Shown here one piece after another: positions 1 to 11,010 of a DNA stretch of 64,000 nt. The notes below the pieces were generated by a model. The model was not told the DNA's origin, made no database searches, and worked only from the letters and a program-made list of their open reading frames with translations. This DNA is from Anarhynchus alexandrinus (taxonomy: Eukaryota; Chordata; Aves; Charadriiformes; Charadriidae). The stretch is taken from contig VUYV01000053.1 of assembly GCA_008711295.1 (NCBI GenBank), positions 2,637,213 through 2,701,212 of the forward strand, read 5' to 3'. Numbering within the stretch: the first letter of the stretch is position 1; every line of letters starts with the position of its first letter. A program made the translations under genes and the position numbers.

Positions 1-1500
1 CTTCACCAAAGCAGTGTATGTAAAATTGATGCTCAAAATACACACGACATGTTTAGCGATAAATTACTTTCCTGAGGTATTTCTAGATTACTAAGAATAA
101 AAATTGAAATAAATCCCTTGCATCCAAAATTTCTGCTTGGTCAGCTGATAAAAACCTGCAGCAGACAAAATGCAGAATTATCCCTAATGGTATAGAAAAT
201 GTCTTATGACCTAATTAAAAATAAGCGCAGTGTGAAAAGACATGTTTTACTATGAAGGTGAAAAATAAATACACCTCAAAAAAGTTTACCCTTAATGAAA
301 ATAATTTCCAAAAGTTGGTTTTAAAAACTTGCAAGTTAAAAATGTAACCCAAATAGAAAATCTTCAATTTTGTGTTTTAAGAATAGTCACTGTATTAATT
401 CCTTATTTCTATTCCCAAATAAAGTATGCCTATATATATACGCACACACACATATGTACAATCATGCAAGTTTCTCTCCCACCCCCAGAAGTAATTTAAT
501 ATACAGGTCTGTGTCATTTTTGATAGCACCATCTTACCATCAGTACAATCTAATATCCCTGTAATGGTATTCCCCAACTATTTATAGAGGCAGAATACAT
601 CATACATTGCAGACACGCATTCCCAATCTCAGGTTATAAAATGAATCCTACATAATTTTAAATTAAGTCCTAATGTAATTATAATCATTTTTGTTTTCAT
701 ATTCAATTGCAGGTAGCACTTAGTTATTTACATGAATTTTCCCGTAAGAGGCATTCCCACAGAGATTTCCATATTAGATGCACTGCATAATAACTCAACA
801 TTCAGCTAGAGAAAACAGTATTTTATCCGTACAGCTCCGAACTTTGCCATTATCTAGCTCAGATATCTCTGTGAAACCGCTAACTGGCAATATTGCGTTT
901 CTAAACTTTATCAGCAGTAAGGGAAAGTAAATATGCTTCTGTTAGACAGGAATACAGCTGTATAGGTACTTTTTTCCCCGAGGCTCTGCCATTTCAGCTT
1001 ACATTTCTTATATATACCATTTTACGTCAGAAAATGCCAGTACAATCTGATGTTTCTTGGCCTTTCTTTCCCAGACAATGTTCAACAGTGTACAGTTAAA
1101 AAATCCTGGGAGCCATTTACATTCAGAAAGCATAGAGCAGAACTGCTCCCTAACTTTCCAGTGCTTCTGGAGGTCACTTTTCATTTCTTCATATCAAAGG
1201 CAGGCACTTGTTTCTAATAAGGTAACAACTCTCCTGAGAAACATGGGTGGCTGGTATTTCATTGTTTCATAAATATTTTTATACTATAACACCATTCAAC
1301 TTAAAACAGATTTCGAGAGGAGAAAAATCACGACTAGGATTACGTTCAACTGAGGTAGGCGCGCAAACTTTTTTACTCTGTAAAAATAGAGAGATTCCCC
1401 CCCTCTCCTTCCCCCCGCTTTATTTCTCCTCGTCGGTTTTGTTTAGTCGTTTGGAGGGGGCCGCTTTGTTTTAATTTTGTTACAAAAGCCGTACTGTATA
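1..1500. other. Non-coding sequence left of the CpG island, probable first intron of the TEAD1-like gene
   Basis: The stretch is AT-rich, with no repeats beyond a short TA/CA run at about 431-456. Only short open frames occur, none resembling a TEA-domain protein. If the island is the TEAD1 promoter this is intron 1. A splice donor for the first exon could not be chosen with confidence; a weak candidate is CG followed by gtagga on the minus strand near 1,679-1,684. Confidence 0.5.
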
Positions 1501-1629
1501 ACTTTTTCCCTCCCCCTCAGAAGTGCACTTCCTTTGAAAACGCTCCTTGTGCGAACAAAGGCTGCCACCGGCCCTCCGCATCAGCACTGAGGACATCTGT
1601 AGAATACATCTCTTTAAAAACGTTACGGA

Positions 1630-1660
1630 TAAATAAAAAAAAAAAAAAATTAAAAAAAAA
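1630..1660. repeat. A-rich low-complexity run
   Basis: Fourteen As, TT, then nine As appear on the plus strand, at the left shore of the CpG island. It is low complexity with no element body attached. Confidence 0.85.
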
Positions 1661-1801
1661 CACCACAACCCTATGGTTCCTACCGAAAGGAAGTTTTCCA
1701 GGGACAATCTCCTCGGTGTTGTTGTAACTGCGACTTTGTCTTTTTTGGATACAATGTTTCTGCTGACTCCCGAAAATTTTCCACTTGAATGTGCAATTAA
1801 C

Positions 1802-1823
1802 CAGCAGCAGCGGCAGCAGCAGC
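1802..1823. repeat. Imperfect CAG/CTG triplet run
   Basis: CAGCAGCAGCGGCAGCAGCA on the plus strand is a short interrupted triplet repeat. In a leftward transcript it would read as CUG repeats in the 5' region. Confidence 0.7.
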
Positions 1824-2056
1824 TCTGGAGAAGGAGAAGAAGCAGCGAAAAAGGACATTCCTTCTTTCATCTTTTAGAGAAAAAGAAAAGGGGGAAGGAA
1901 GGCAGAACGGGGGGCAGCGCAGGGAGCAGAGCTCGGAGCCAGGCCGGGCCGCCGCGGGACTGCTCCGGAGGGCTGCGACCGCCTGCGCCCGGCCCGCGGC
2001 TGCTCCGAACTTCTGGCTTCCCCGTGGAAAAAAATGTGAAAAATGCCAAGGATCGG

Positions 2057-2067
2057 TGCGCGCGTGT

Positions 2068-2098
<31 letters not shown>

Positions 2099-2130
2099 TG
2101 TGTGTGTGTGTGCGCGACTGTGTGTGCGCG
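2057..2130. repeat. Compound microsatellite: GC/GT, GA, GT blocks
   Basis: Alternating GCGCGTGTATGTGTGT, then about eight GA units, then about eight TG units and GCGCG blocks make a purine-pyrimidine alternating run inside the CpG island. Such runs can adopt Z-DNA and are highly length-polymorphic. Confidence 0.9.
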
Positions 2131-2146
2131 CCCGGCTGCAGCGCAG

Positions 2147-2153
2147 TGACTCA
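2147..2153. promoter_or_regulatory. AP-1 consensus TGACTCA in the CpG island
   Basis: A perfect TGACTCA lies between the compound microsatellite and the GGC-rich block. In an active promoter this is a binding site for Fos/Jun. A related TGACCTCA (2682-2689), one base off a CRE, starts immediately after the gap. Function is inferred from motif only. Confidence 0.35.
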
Positions 2154-2333
2154 GGCAACTAAAGTGCGAGCGGCGGCGGCGGCGAGGGGGAGCGGAGCGG
2201 CGCGGCGCGGGGCGGGCAGCAGCCGCCTGTTGCAGCTCCGGCCGCGGCCCCGCAGCGGCAGAAACTCCGCGGGAAACAACTTCTCCCCCTACCGCGGCCC
2301 CTCTCCCGCCTGCCCCGGCACCTGCGGGGCGGG

Positions 2334-2681
2334 NNNNNNNNNNNNNNNNNNNNNNNNNNNNNNNNNNNNNNNNNNNNNNNNNNNNNNNNNNNNNNNNNNN
2401 NNNNNNNNNNNNNNNNNNNNNNNNNNNNNNNNNNNNNNNNNNNNNNNNNNNNNNNNNNNNNNNNNNNNNNNNNNNNNNNNNNNNNNNNNNNNNNNNNNNN
2501 NNNNNNNNNNNNNNNNNNNNNNNNNNNNNNNNNNNNNNNNNNNNNNNNNNNNNNNNNNNNNNNNNNNNNNNNNNNNNNNNNNNNNNNNNNNNNNNNNNNN
2601 NNNNNNNNNNNNNNNNNNNNNNNNNNNNNNNNNNNNNNNNNNNNNNNNNNNNNNNNNNNNNNNNNNNNNNNNNNNNNNNNN
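2334..2681. other. Assembly gap, 348 N
   Basis: A run of unknown bases sits in the centre of the CpG island, flanked by GC-rich sequence on both sides. Such gaps are typical where high GC content defeats sequencing. The transcription start of the leftward gene may well lie inside. Protein frames running through it are artefacts. Confidence 0.98.
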
Positions 2682-2699
2682 TGACCTCATAGGGGAGCT

Positions 2700-2990
2700 C
2701 CGCGGGAGGGGGCCCGGCGGGAGGGGAGAGGGGAAGGGGAGCCCGGGGCACCGCGTCGCCCCGCCGCGGGGGTTGGTGGGGGGGACCCGCCCGGCGAGCG
2801 ACTGTCGTGTCCCGCACACGGGGGTCCCGCAACGGGGGTCTGCAGCGCTTTGCGTAAGGGCTCGCAGCGGGGGTGGGCGATGGGGTCTGCAACAGGGTTT
2901 GCGATGCTTTGCAAGAGAGTTGCAAAGTATGGGGTCGCAAGAGGGGTCTGCGGTGGGCCACAGGAGCTGGCTGGGCCCTGGTGGGTGGGG
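2700..2990. repeat. G-rich flank with degenerate tandem motif
   Basis: The right shore of the CpG island. At 2703-2750 several runs of 3-5 G lie close together. From about 2,818 a loose repeat of GGGGTCTGCAACGGGG and variants recurs (GGGGTCCCGCAACGGGG, GGGGTCTGCAACAGGG, GGGGTCGCAAGAGGGG). It may form G-quadruplexes. No gene is supported; open frames here are a by-product of GC content. Confidence 0.6.
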
Positions 2991-5270
2991 GGGCTGCCCC
3001 GGGGAGCCCAGGTTACCACCACACACGTCCAACCCCTGGGTGCACCGCTGAGCCCTGTGCAAACAAACCCCTGCCCCTCCCTAGGAAACACAGGCCCGTG
3101 CCCAGGTGGCCGTCCACAGCACCCAAAAGAGTCCCGGAACAGGGGGTCAGCGGGCAGGCTTTGTGTACATCACACCCCAAATCAATGTGGGCATAGCATA
3201 GGCTGGGGTCCACAGTCTTCACCCTGAATCCGGGTCATAACCTTTCTCACAAAACTGGCACCAGCTTCAGATTTCACAATACAAGTTTTGCACCGCTCCC
3301 GTTGTGAGTCTGAGTGCCGTTAGACTGTCTTTACCCTTCTTGTACTGGCACAACCCTATCCCCCAGAAACGCTCCCTAAGCATTATCATAAGGCACGTCT
3401 CCTTCAGCGAACGATCCGCTACCTTATGGAAATAATCACAGGGCAGGCACAGCTGTTGTGCTTGTGGAAATTTGTATTTGCATAAGCAGAATGGATAACT
3501 GGACACCTCAGTGCCTGTTTGTGATATAAATTGCCTATTTTGATGTGCAAACATACTTTTCTATCTCCTTTTGAAAGTTTGCACAGCAGGACTACCACTT
3601 TTGGAGATGTCAGGAAAATCACATTACAACCTCAGAAGAACTACACGTTGATGTCATCAGACAGCATTAACATGCTCACATCGCATATAACTTCACGGAA
3701 TTCACAATAAATGCCCTGTATGTTACTTGTGTATGACTTCAAGAGAAGATACCTAGCGCGTCTCTGTGAATACCAGAAACATGCATGTCCTGGTGCTTCC
3801 CCAGTACCAATCCTGTCAGCCAGCCGTGCTGATTACAGGCACCATTTTAGCCTGTGACTGACCCAGGAGCCTCTTGAAAACGAGTCACTTAAAGCTCATG
3901 TTGCAGTTCACACAGAGGCTGTGCCTGTTTTTTACCTTTGTGGCCCAGGCACCGAGTGTATGTATGGCAAGCAGCGCAAGCAGAAGATGCAATCACATGA
4001 ATGATACTGACTAAAATCTACTAAAACTCAACTGTACAGAAACGGCATGCAACAAGTCACAATATCAAATGGAGCCGAAGTTTGAGCAGGTCTTGGTGAA
4101 AGGGTTGGGAGAATGCAAAAAGGAACATATTTTATGATATTTTTTCCCCACACCATTCCACACTGGCTGAAAAATTTCTTCTCCAAAGTAGGCTACAAGT
4201 AAACCCTTCACACACACACACAGAATTTCTTTTCTCTTCCCCTCCTCCTTTTCAAATAGCTCTAGTAATACGGTCTAGTGAGTGTCTAAGTGCCTGCACA
4301 ATTTGTAAAATTCCATCACTTTGCAGATGTCTATACGAAAGCCATAGTCTCTTGAGTGTACCCAAAGTTTACCAACTCTTTTCCAAAGCTGAAGCAGAAA
4401 AACAGGAAAAAACATTGCCCCCTACCCCCTTCACTAGACCTACACTCACTCCACTATGTTCACCGCATGCACAGAAATGTGAAACGACTTTAAATGAATG
4501 GGATTTTTTTTTCCCATAAGGCTTGCAGGGAAAATACCAAGAACACTGGCTCTAACTTCTATGCCTGCGCAGGGCCCAAAAGGTATCATAGCTCTGTACA
4601 CATGGAGGCAGAATAGCAAATTTTTGAGCAATGGATAAGTAGAGTTTGAAAAGCTCTTACCTATAGCAGCTCCCACAAGTGAAAAATGTGCAGGATTATG
4701 GTCTCCTAGTAGAAAAGAAAAAAAGGGGTTTATTTCTACATCCATGGTGGTGGATGAACACGAATCAAACTTAAACCAGGTTGTAGCTGTTTGCCCGTAC
4801 CCACAGACAGACAGTTCAGTAGCTCTTTTGCCATTCAGAACTCTTTCAAGAAGAATTATTAAATTTACCTCATGCCTGTGCCTTTTTTTGTTAACTGTGA
4901 GCAGCCAGGAAAGCTCACAAAATTCTTATTATTTCTCAGGTTCTGAAACTTTGTACATTGGTGTTCTTCACAGGCAGTGAGGTCTCAGAAACAAATGCTT
5001 GGGACAGACTGGAGGTCTTCAATTAGCACAATGTAAAATTCCATCCACAATCACAGTTTCCAACTCAAGGCTGAGTCCTGACAATATCTTGCTCACAGGC
5101 AACTACACCAATTAAACTACCAAAACTGAGGCCAAGATGAACAGCAAACTAGTATGGTGACTAAATCATGCACTTGCTGAGTGTAGGTCTGTGGGCCAGT
5201 GAGCTCCAGATAAAACCAATCGCCTCTGAACACTGAGGCAGGGAAACTCTGACAAGTATTGATCTTTCTG
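2990..5270. other. Intergenic sequence, no gene seen
   Basis: GC content falls from the CpG-island shore to ordinary AT-rich DNA. A (CA)n microsatellite of about seven units lies at 4208-4222. No protein family is recognisable in any frame. Confidence 0.7.
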
Positions 5271-5556
5271 GCCTCATGATAGGACAAGGGGGGAATGGCT
5301 TTAAACTGGAAGAGGGCAGGTTTAGATTGAACATTAGGAAGAAGTTTTTCACTTTAAGGGTGGTAAGGCACTGGAACAGGTTGCCCAGAGAGGTTGTTGA
5401 GGCCCCATCCCTGGAGGTGTTCAAGGCCAGGCTGGACGTGGCCTTGGGCAGCCTGGTCTAGTGGAAGGTGTCCCTGCCTATGGCAGGGGGGTTGGAACTC
5501 GATGATCTTCAAGGTCCTTTCCAACCTAAACCATTATATGATTCTATGATTCTATG
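5271..5556 (+). mobile_element. CR1 non-LTR retrotransposon, 3' end
   Basis: This is a 5'-truncated CR1 copy of about 285 bp. It begins at ATGATAGGACAAGGGG, includes the C-terminal end of the CR1 reverse-transcriptase frame ([32 protein letters not shown]), continues through the 3' UTR with GGCAGGGGGGTTGGAACT, and ends in ATTCTATG repeats, the CR1 tail. It is one of the best preserved mobile elements in the window. The truncation is normal for CR1, and the copy is inactive. Confidence 0.95.
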
Positions 5557-6029
5557 GCTCATATATCCTGTAGGTTGTCATGTCATCATGTCGTGTCATG
5601 CCATACCATATTGGCAGCCACATCAAAAAATGCATACCTGGAATCCCAATGATTTTCTGACAGAAAAAAAAGGTGTGCTGGGGAGAGAGAGGTCTGTGCA
5701 TTTTGACAGAAGGTGAGGATGAGGAAAGACGACGTCAGTATTGTCCAGCCTGTTAGTCCAGCCACTGTCATCACACAAGAGTAAGCTTGTTTGGAGACCC
5801 TGTAGATGAGGAAGGAAGGTACATTGGAGGCATATTCATACAGAGAACTTGCTCTGAGGAACTGCCTGCCCTGGGTCTATTGATGAATGGCTTCTTCAGG
5901 CACACAGGTGTGCTGAGAATTACAAAAGTTGAAGAAAACAAAGGGACATCAGGACAAGCCCAGACAGGGGCATTTCCTGGGGAAAAAAATGCTTATCTCA
6001 GCTAGAAAGGACACATGCAAGTGGGGAAT

Positions 6030-6427
6030 ACAGGAAAATATATTAAGAAAGAGAAAGAATGAGATTCAAGAGACGGACACCAGTAAAAAGACTTCAGGGA
6101 GAGAGACTGGGGAAAGAGACAGAGAAAAGAGGGGAGAAGGGAGAGTGAGGGAAATGTTTGCGGCTATAGAAGGCAGGCACAAAGAATAAAAAGAAAGTTA
6201 AAAAAGGGGGACAAAAATGGAGAAAGGGAAACCTGCAGAAGAAAAGGAATCAATGGGGCAGAAAGAACAGCTGAAGGGAAACCAGCTGGGAGAGCAAGGG
6301 AGACTGAAGTTTATGAGAAGCAAACCAAGAAGTAGTAGGAACAGGAGATGGCAGTGGGGAAAGGGAATTAGCTTAACAATGAAAGGAGTAAGGTAAGGAA
6401 GGATAGAAAGAAAAAGCAAAAGAATAT
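6030..6427. repeat. Polypurine-rich low-complexity tract
   Basis: For about 400 bases the plus strand is dominated by A and G (GAAAGAGAAAGAATGAGATT, GGGAGAGAGACTGGGG, GGGAGAAGGGAGAGTGAGGG), with few pyrimidine pairs. No unit length is constant. The leucine- and serine-rich frame on the other strand is a by-product of this bias. Confidence 0.8.
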
Positions 6428-7762
6428 ACTGTTAGAGAATAAAGGTCTGTAGTACTATCAAGTCTTGCATTTGTCAGTAAAATATTATTTTGAGTGCAAG
6501 CCCTATTGATACTGGGGCAGAGGCAAGTGTGAGCATACTTAAACATAAGATGGCGGGTGGATTGTGGTTTACATACAGGAACCACTTTTGTCATCATTAA
6601 TGAGAACATTGATAATAGGGGGTATTAGGAGCCTAACAGAAGAGTTGTAGTTCCCTTCCCCTTTGCCGTTAGCTATGCCAGGTACAGGGCACATAATTTA
6701 CATGTTTCATCCCAGCCACCCAAAGACAGATGATGCTTTTAAGTCTCCAAGACACGAAATGGTAGCCAAAGACACCAGGTTAACAGAATTCCTAGCTTAC
6801 TCTAGGAATAAGTAAACTCTCATCTGCCTAGAGAGTATTGGCAGATGAAAACAAGATGGACTTCGCAAATTCTAGATCCGAAGTCCATTTTGGACTTGGA
6901 ATCAACCTCAAAGCTCAAAAATGCTTGGATCCAGCATTTTGGTTACAAGCACTGAAAGAATTTTAGAACTTTGTATTTGAATTGCAGTTCAGATTAGGAA
7001 AACCGCTAATCTCAGGAAATGCTTAAAAGCAGTATGTAGATTAGGGTTAATCCATAGTGTGCAAAGAATTAACTACCCGAATCAATGTGTCGTTGAACTT
7101 GCCAATGAAAATACTATGAGGAAGCTGTAATGTAATGGAACAGAGCTCTCCATATTATAAATCTAGCTGCTGAGCTTTACAAAGCAGCAGACAGTGTAAA
7201 GAATGAAAACAAATAACAGTTTAATAATGAATTACAATAATTGAATCGAGAGGAAGCCAGGACATGAACCACGGCCTCAGAGCCCAACTGAGTTAAAATA
7301 GTACAGAGAGTGGAAATATATAATTTCAGACAATTCTGGTTGTTTATTTCTAAAGGTGAACTGAGAGGTTTTTAAAATTACACAACCAGAGTCCAGGGCT
7401 GTGTATTTCTCCCATTGATGAAATCACTAACATCAAAATGGTGTGGCTCTTGTCCTGCTTTAGAGCAAACAATGTAAGCACAGCAGCCTATTCCTTCTAC
7501 TGATAGCAATAATTCTTAGCACCAGTGATTGAAACAAATTACTGTGAAAAGCACTTGGGTGGTTGGGCTTTTAAAAAATATTTTGCACTACAAATTTTGT
7601 TGTGTTACCATCATTTTCTGCTGGGGGGGGAAAGGAGGAAAAAAATCCTATTCAAATTCCCAAAGAATCTCTCTTCTTTGTTTCATCAAAATTTCAGGTT
7701 TCTGAGCACTTCTCAGCCCACTTAATATGCAAATGGCATATTTTGTTCCCTCCCTTCACTTT

Positions 7763-7869
7763 GGCCCAGATTTCTAAAGGTATTTAAATGCTTGAAGTTA
7801 GGTGTAAGTATTTTTAATCCTCTTCACTACCTGAGTGCCTAATTTCCTTTGATTTCAATGCTTTTTAGC
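7763..7869. repeat. Fossil of an amniote palindromic repeat
   Basis: GGCCCAGATTTCTAAAGGTA, then TTTAAATGCTTGAAGTTAGG, and later GAGTGCCTAATTTCCTTTGA and TTTCAATGC resemble a repeat widespread in turtle, crocodilian and bird DNA (GGCCAGATTTTCAAAGG, TTTAGGTGCC, TAACTCCCATTGATTTCAAT). The family name is not certain to me. Confidence 0.4.
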
Positions 7870-10849
7870 AATAAAAATAACAATAACAATAAAAGACACC
7901 TTATTGTTTATCTTAACCACCTAAGTACCGTTAGAGGCTTCCTTTGGATCATGCTTAAAATCTACATCCAAGGAATATTTCAAAGCACTTAAAAGCACCA
8001 TCTGCTGTGAGATTTGGTGTACAAGATCATCGACAAGCATTCATTTATCTCACCAAAATGACTCCCCAGGTAACTTCTACAGGGAGAGGCAGGAGCCAGA
8101 CTTTCTTCTTTTGAAAGTGACTTCATTCTAAAGTAGGCCTTTCCCAGTCACGGAGAAGGACACACAAACCCCGTTCCTGGTGTCAGTTTGTCCCAGCACG
8201 CCCCTGTGGCAGCCCGGCCGGCTCTCCGCCACCTGCCTCCACCTCAGAGGCTGTGGCATGTCCTTTCATGGGCAGGCCTTGCCTTTGTCCCCTGTAACGC
8301 TGCTGCTTCCAAATCAGCCCGTGGTCACCTTGCCACCACCACCAAGGCAATGGGCCCCACAGACCTGGCTCCCTGCTAGGCCTGGCCTGGGCATCCGTCC
8401 ACACCATTTGTGTGGAAAGAAGTATGTTGTGGGATGGTAAAGTTATTAACCAACCTGACAGCCAAATTTCAAAGAGCAGCAGCAAACATGAGAGTCGTTA
8501 TACCATCGTAACACAAGAAATGGAGGACATCTCACTACAGAAAGTGCCAGGCCGCTTCACCAGAGATAGCGACTCTTCCTGCAGTAAGACAAATTCTGCT
8601 TTCACAATCGACTTTGCTGAGACCACAAAAGGTGTAAATTAGTGCAGCGTTTGTACTTACCTGTTTATAAACAACTTTGGGCATAAGCAGGCACTTGTGT
8701 GACATGGACCCACTGGCAAAAAGCCGAGCTGCGTTTCCCGCTGAGGCTCCTCAGCCCCAGGTCGGGGGTTAGGAGGCCGCTTCCCCTGTCACACCAAGGC
8801 AGCATACATCGGCTCCCCTGGCTGCTGTTTCACCTAAGCCCTGGAAAGCCACGTGCTAAGGGAGGATTTGCCAGGTATTCAGAAAGGCTACCAAAACCAG
8901 TGAACCACAGGTGAGTGTCTAAAGTGAACACAAACTGTCCCAGACAAGGGAGAATTGTTTAATGCTCCTTAACCGTACGGAGTCCAAAGTACCATTGGAA
9001 GTTCTGATCAATACAAAACTTCAATAACTTCATCTGAAGTGGAAGAGATACCTTCTATATGACCAAGGCAGGTAGGACAGATTGCACACTGAAGGCTCAA
9101 CTAGAATATAGTTACCCTTATTTTACACTGATTTTTTCTGTTTCTCCATTCATAATGCAGGTAGAACCACACATGGTAAATAAAATGGGGAGAAAACCAA
9201 AGTGAAAAAGTCTGAGGTCTGCAAAGGTGTTAAGGGTGATGTTGCTAAAAAAAAGGAAAAAGTCAGAAGAGATACATCCTCTTGTCACACTCTTTTCTAT
9301 GTCATCTGCATAATAAGACCTGCAAAAAGTACCCGAGTTCCTCTTGCCTCATTATTTTCTCAGTGCGTATTCTTCTGGTATAATACAGAAACTTTTTCCA
9401 GCCACATGCAAAGCTCAGGGTTTGTTCAGGACAGAACTGGGAAGCTGAGAGAGCACAGCACTATTTCTGAGGCAATTCAAACCTGGCAGGATTCAGTCCT
9501 TCTACTTTTGAAGGGGGCAAGTGGGAGAGGAGAGGCAAAGGAAAGGGACTCTTAGAAGAATATATTGCTGTTTGCTGTTAAACTTGACTATTTGGATGTT
9601 CAAATGAGTATAAAAGGAAATCTAAAGAGAGGTAATGCATTCCTTACTGCAACTAATCCTTGAAGGCCAGGCTTACATGGCTTTTCAGTAGGAAAATTAC
9701 AAAGAGTAATTTGCAGTTGGTTGGGTAATGAAAGAAGAAAAAATTACCTAAAGCTGCTGGGAAATCATAATGGTGTATGGGTATGTAGTTAGATGGACTC
9801 AGTTCACGGGGAGGAGAACTACTGAATCAAGTTTCTGGAATGGCCATTACAGAATTTGTAGTAGTAAATATCACCATGTAAATCCCGACCTTTCCTCATC
9901 TTTCCCAGGGGGAACCACAAATACTTTTCATCTAGCCGGTACTTAGGAAGACAGTTTTGGAAACAGGAAAAAGGAAAGTCATCTAAAGATGTAGGAGGCA
10001 CTGAGGCTATCTGGTGCTCTAGACTATCAGAATAAGATCCCCACCTTTAATTTTAATATTGGACTGTCTCTTCTCTCACTGCTTTTTCTCTGTCATGTTC
10101 CAGTAATGACAACGAGTAACTGAACTGATAGTGTTACTTACTTGAAATTAAAACAACTGTTTAATGCTCTTAAAATTCAGAGTTTTGCAGCTTTGCGAGC
10201 TCCAGCGGATGGACTGGCTGCTGTGAAGCTTAATCCTGATTACAAATGCTCTCCTTGTTCTGGCTTTTGTGCTCATATGCTCATGATGCATTACAGCCCA
10301 TAGAGAGGCAGTCAGGACACATTGCCATGGAAATGGAGGACCACCTCAAACAGGTATCCTGCAGGAAGAGCAATGCCTCCCACAGGTGAGGGAATAGCTG
10401 TATGGTCTTAATGAACAGGTTTTGGCAGAAGGAAGACAGGGATGACAGCAAGTCGCTCTAGTCGGTAAGTGTTCACGGCTCAGGGCTGTGCGCTACACAG
10501 CACACAGGGCAAAGTGCTCTGCCCACAGTGGGTGTCACAGGTAAGTGGGACACATAAGGAACTGTGAATCACAGGTCCTGTAAATGGTCATTAAATAGTT
10601 GGGTAGAAGTGTGTCAAACAATGAGGTGATGTAATGGACAAATGCTTATCATAAACATAGAGAATCCTGACCTCATTTCACATATGATTTCATCGTAGGT
10701 GACCTCACAAGTGCAGTTACTCTACCACCTGCACAGCCTTGTATGTTTTATGTTCTTCTTTCACCCTCTAGATCCTGAAGAAATTAGTTAATCTGTTATT
10801 TTTCACAATCAGTCCCAGATGGATGATGTCTGTCAGCATTTCCTGATTT

Positions 10850-11010
10850 ACATAACATTTATCATTTTCAAAGCACTTTATAAACACTAAGCAGTTGATC
10901 CTCACACCGCCCCTGTGCCCTAAGCATTAGTACTTCCTTTTTACCAACTGAAAATTGGTATTGGAAGTCAAAGCAATCCTCACAGAAGGTAAGGTAACAG
11001 CAGAACTCAG
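10850..11010 (+). repeat. Decayed MIR-like (CORE-SINE) fragment
   Basis: The order ACATTTATCATTTTC, AAAGCACTTTATAAACACTA, GATCCTCACACCGCCCCTGTG, TAGTACTTCCTTTTTACC, AACTG parallels the MIR core and tail (ACATTTATTGAG, AAGCGCTTTACA, AATCCTCACAACAACCCT, TAGGTACTATTATTATCCCC). Divergence is heavy, as expected for a very old insertion. Confidence 0.5.

Larger units (their letters stand above)
1880..2850. promoter_or_regulatory. CpG island, probable TEAD1 promoter and first non-coding exon (minus strand)
   Basis: This stretch is very GC- and CpG-rich against AT-rich surroundings, with GGC triplet runs (2171-2184), GGGGCGGG Sp1-type boxes at 2209-2216 and 2326-2333, and a 348-base N gap in its middle. 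There is no TATA box and no coding exon I recognise. In amniotes TEAD1, encoding the YAP/TAZ-binding TEA-domain transcription factor, lies downstream of PARVA on the same strand and begins with a non-coding first exon. The position and orientation fit, but no TEAD1 protein sequence is visible, so the gene name is an inference from gene order. It could also drive a divergent non-coding RNA toward the right. Confidence 0.6.

Noticed and set aside
1480..1870. Possible TEAD1 coding exon on the minus strand
   Set aside because: None of the frames contains TEA-domain sequence, and the phenylalanine run comes from the A-rich tract. TEAD1 coding exons must lie left of the window if the assignment is right.
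1867..3062. Long open frames on both strands through the CpG island (up to 364 codons)
   Set aside because: They are opened artificially by the 348-N gap and by GC-rich, stop-poor composition. The translated parts are low-complexity (His/Thr and Ser/Leu repeats from the GT/GA microsatellite) and match no family.
5276..5461. 61-codon open frame resembling a small protein gene
   Set aside because: It is the C-terminal end of the CR1 reverse-transcriptase frame in a 5'-truncated, dead element.
6198..6419. Leu/Ser/Phe-rich frame looking like a membrane protein
   Set aside because: It is the translation of the complement of the polypurine tract; composition alone explains the hydrophobic residues.
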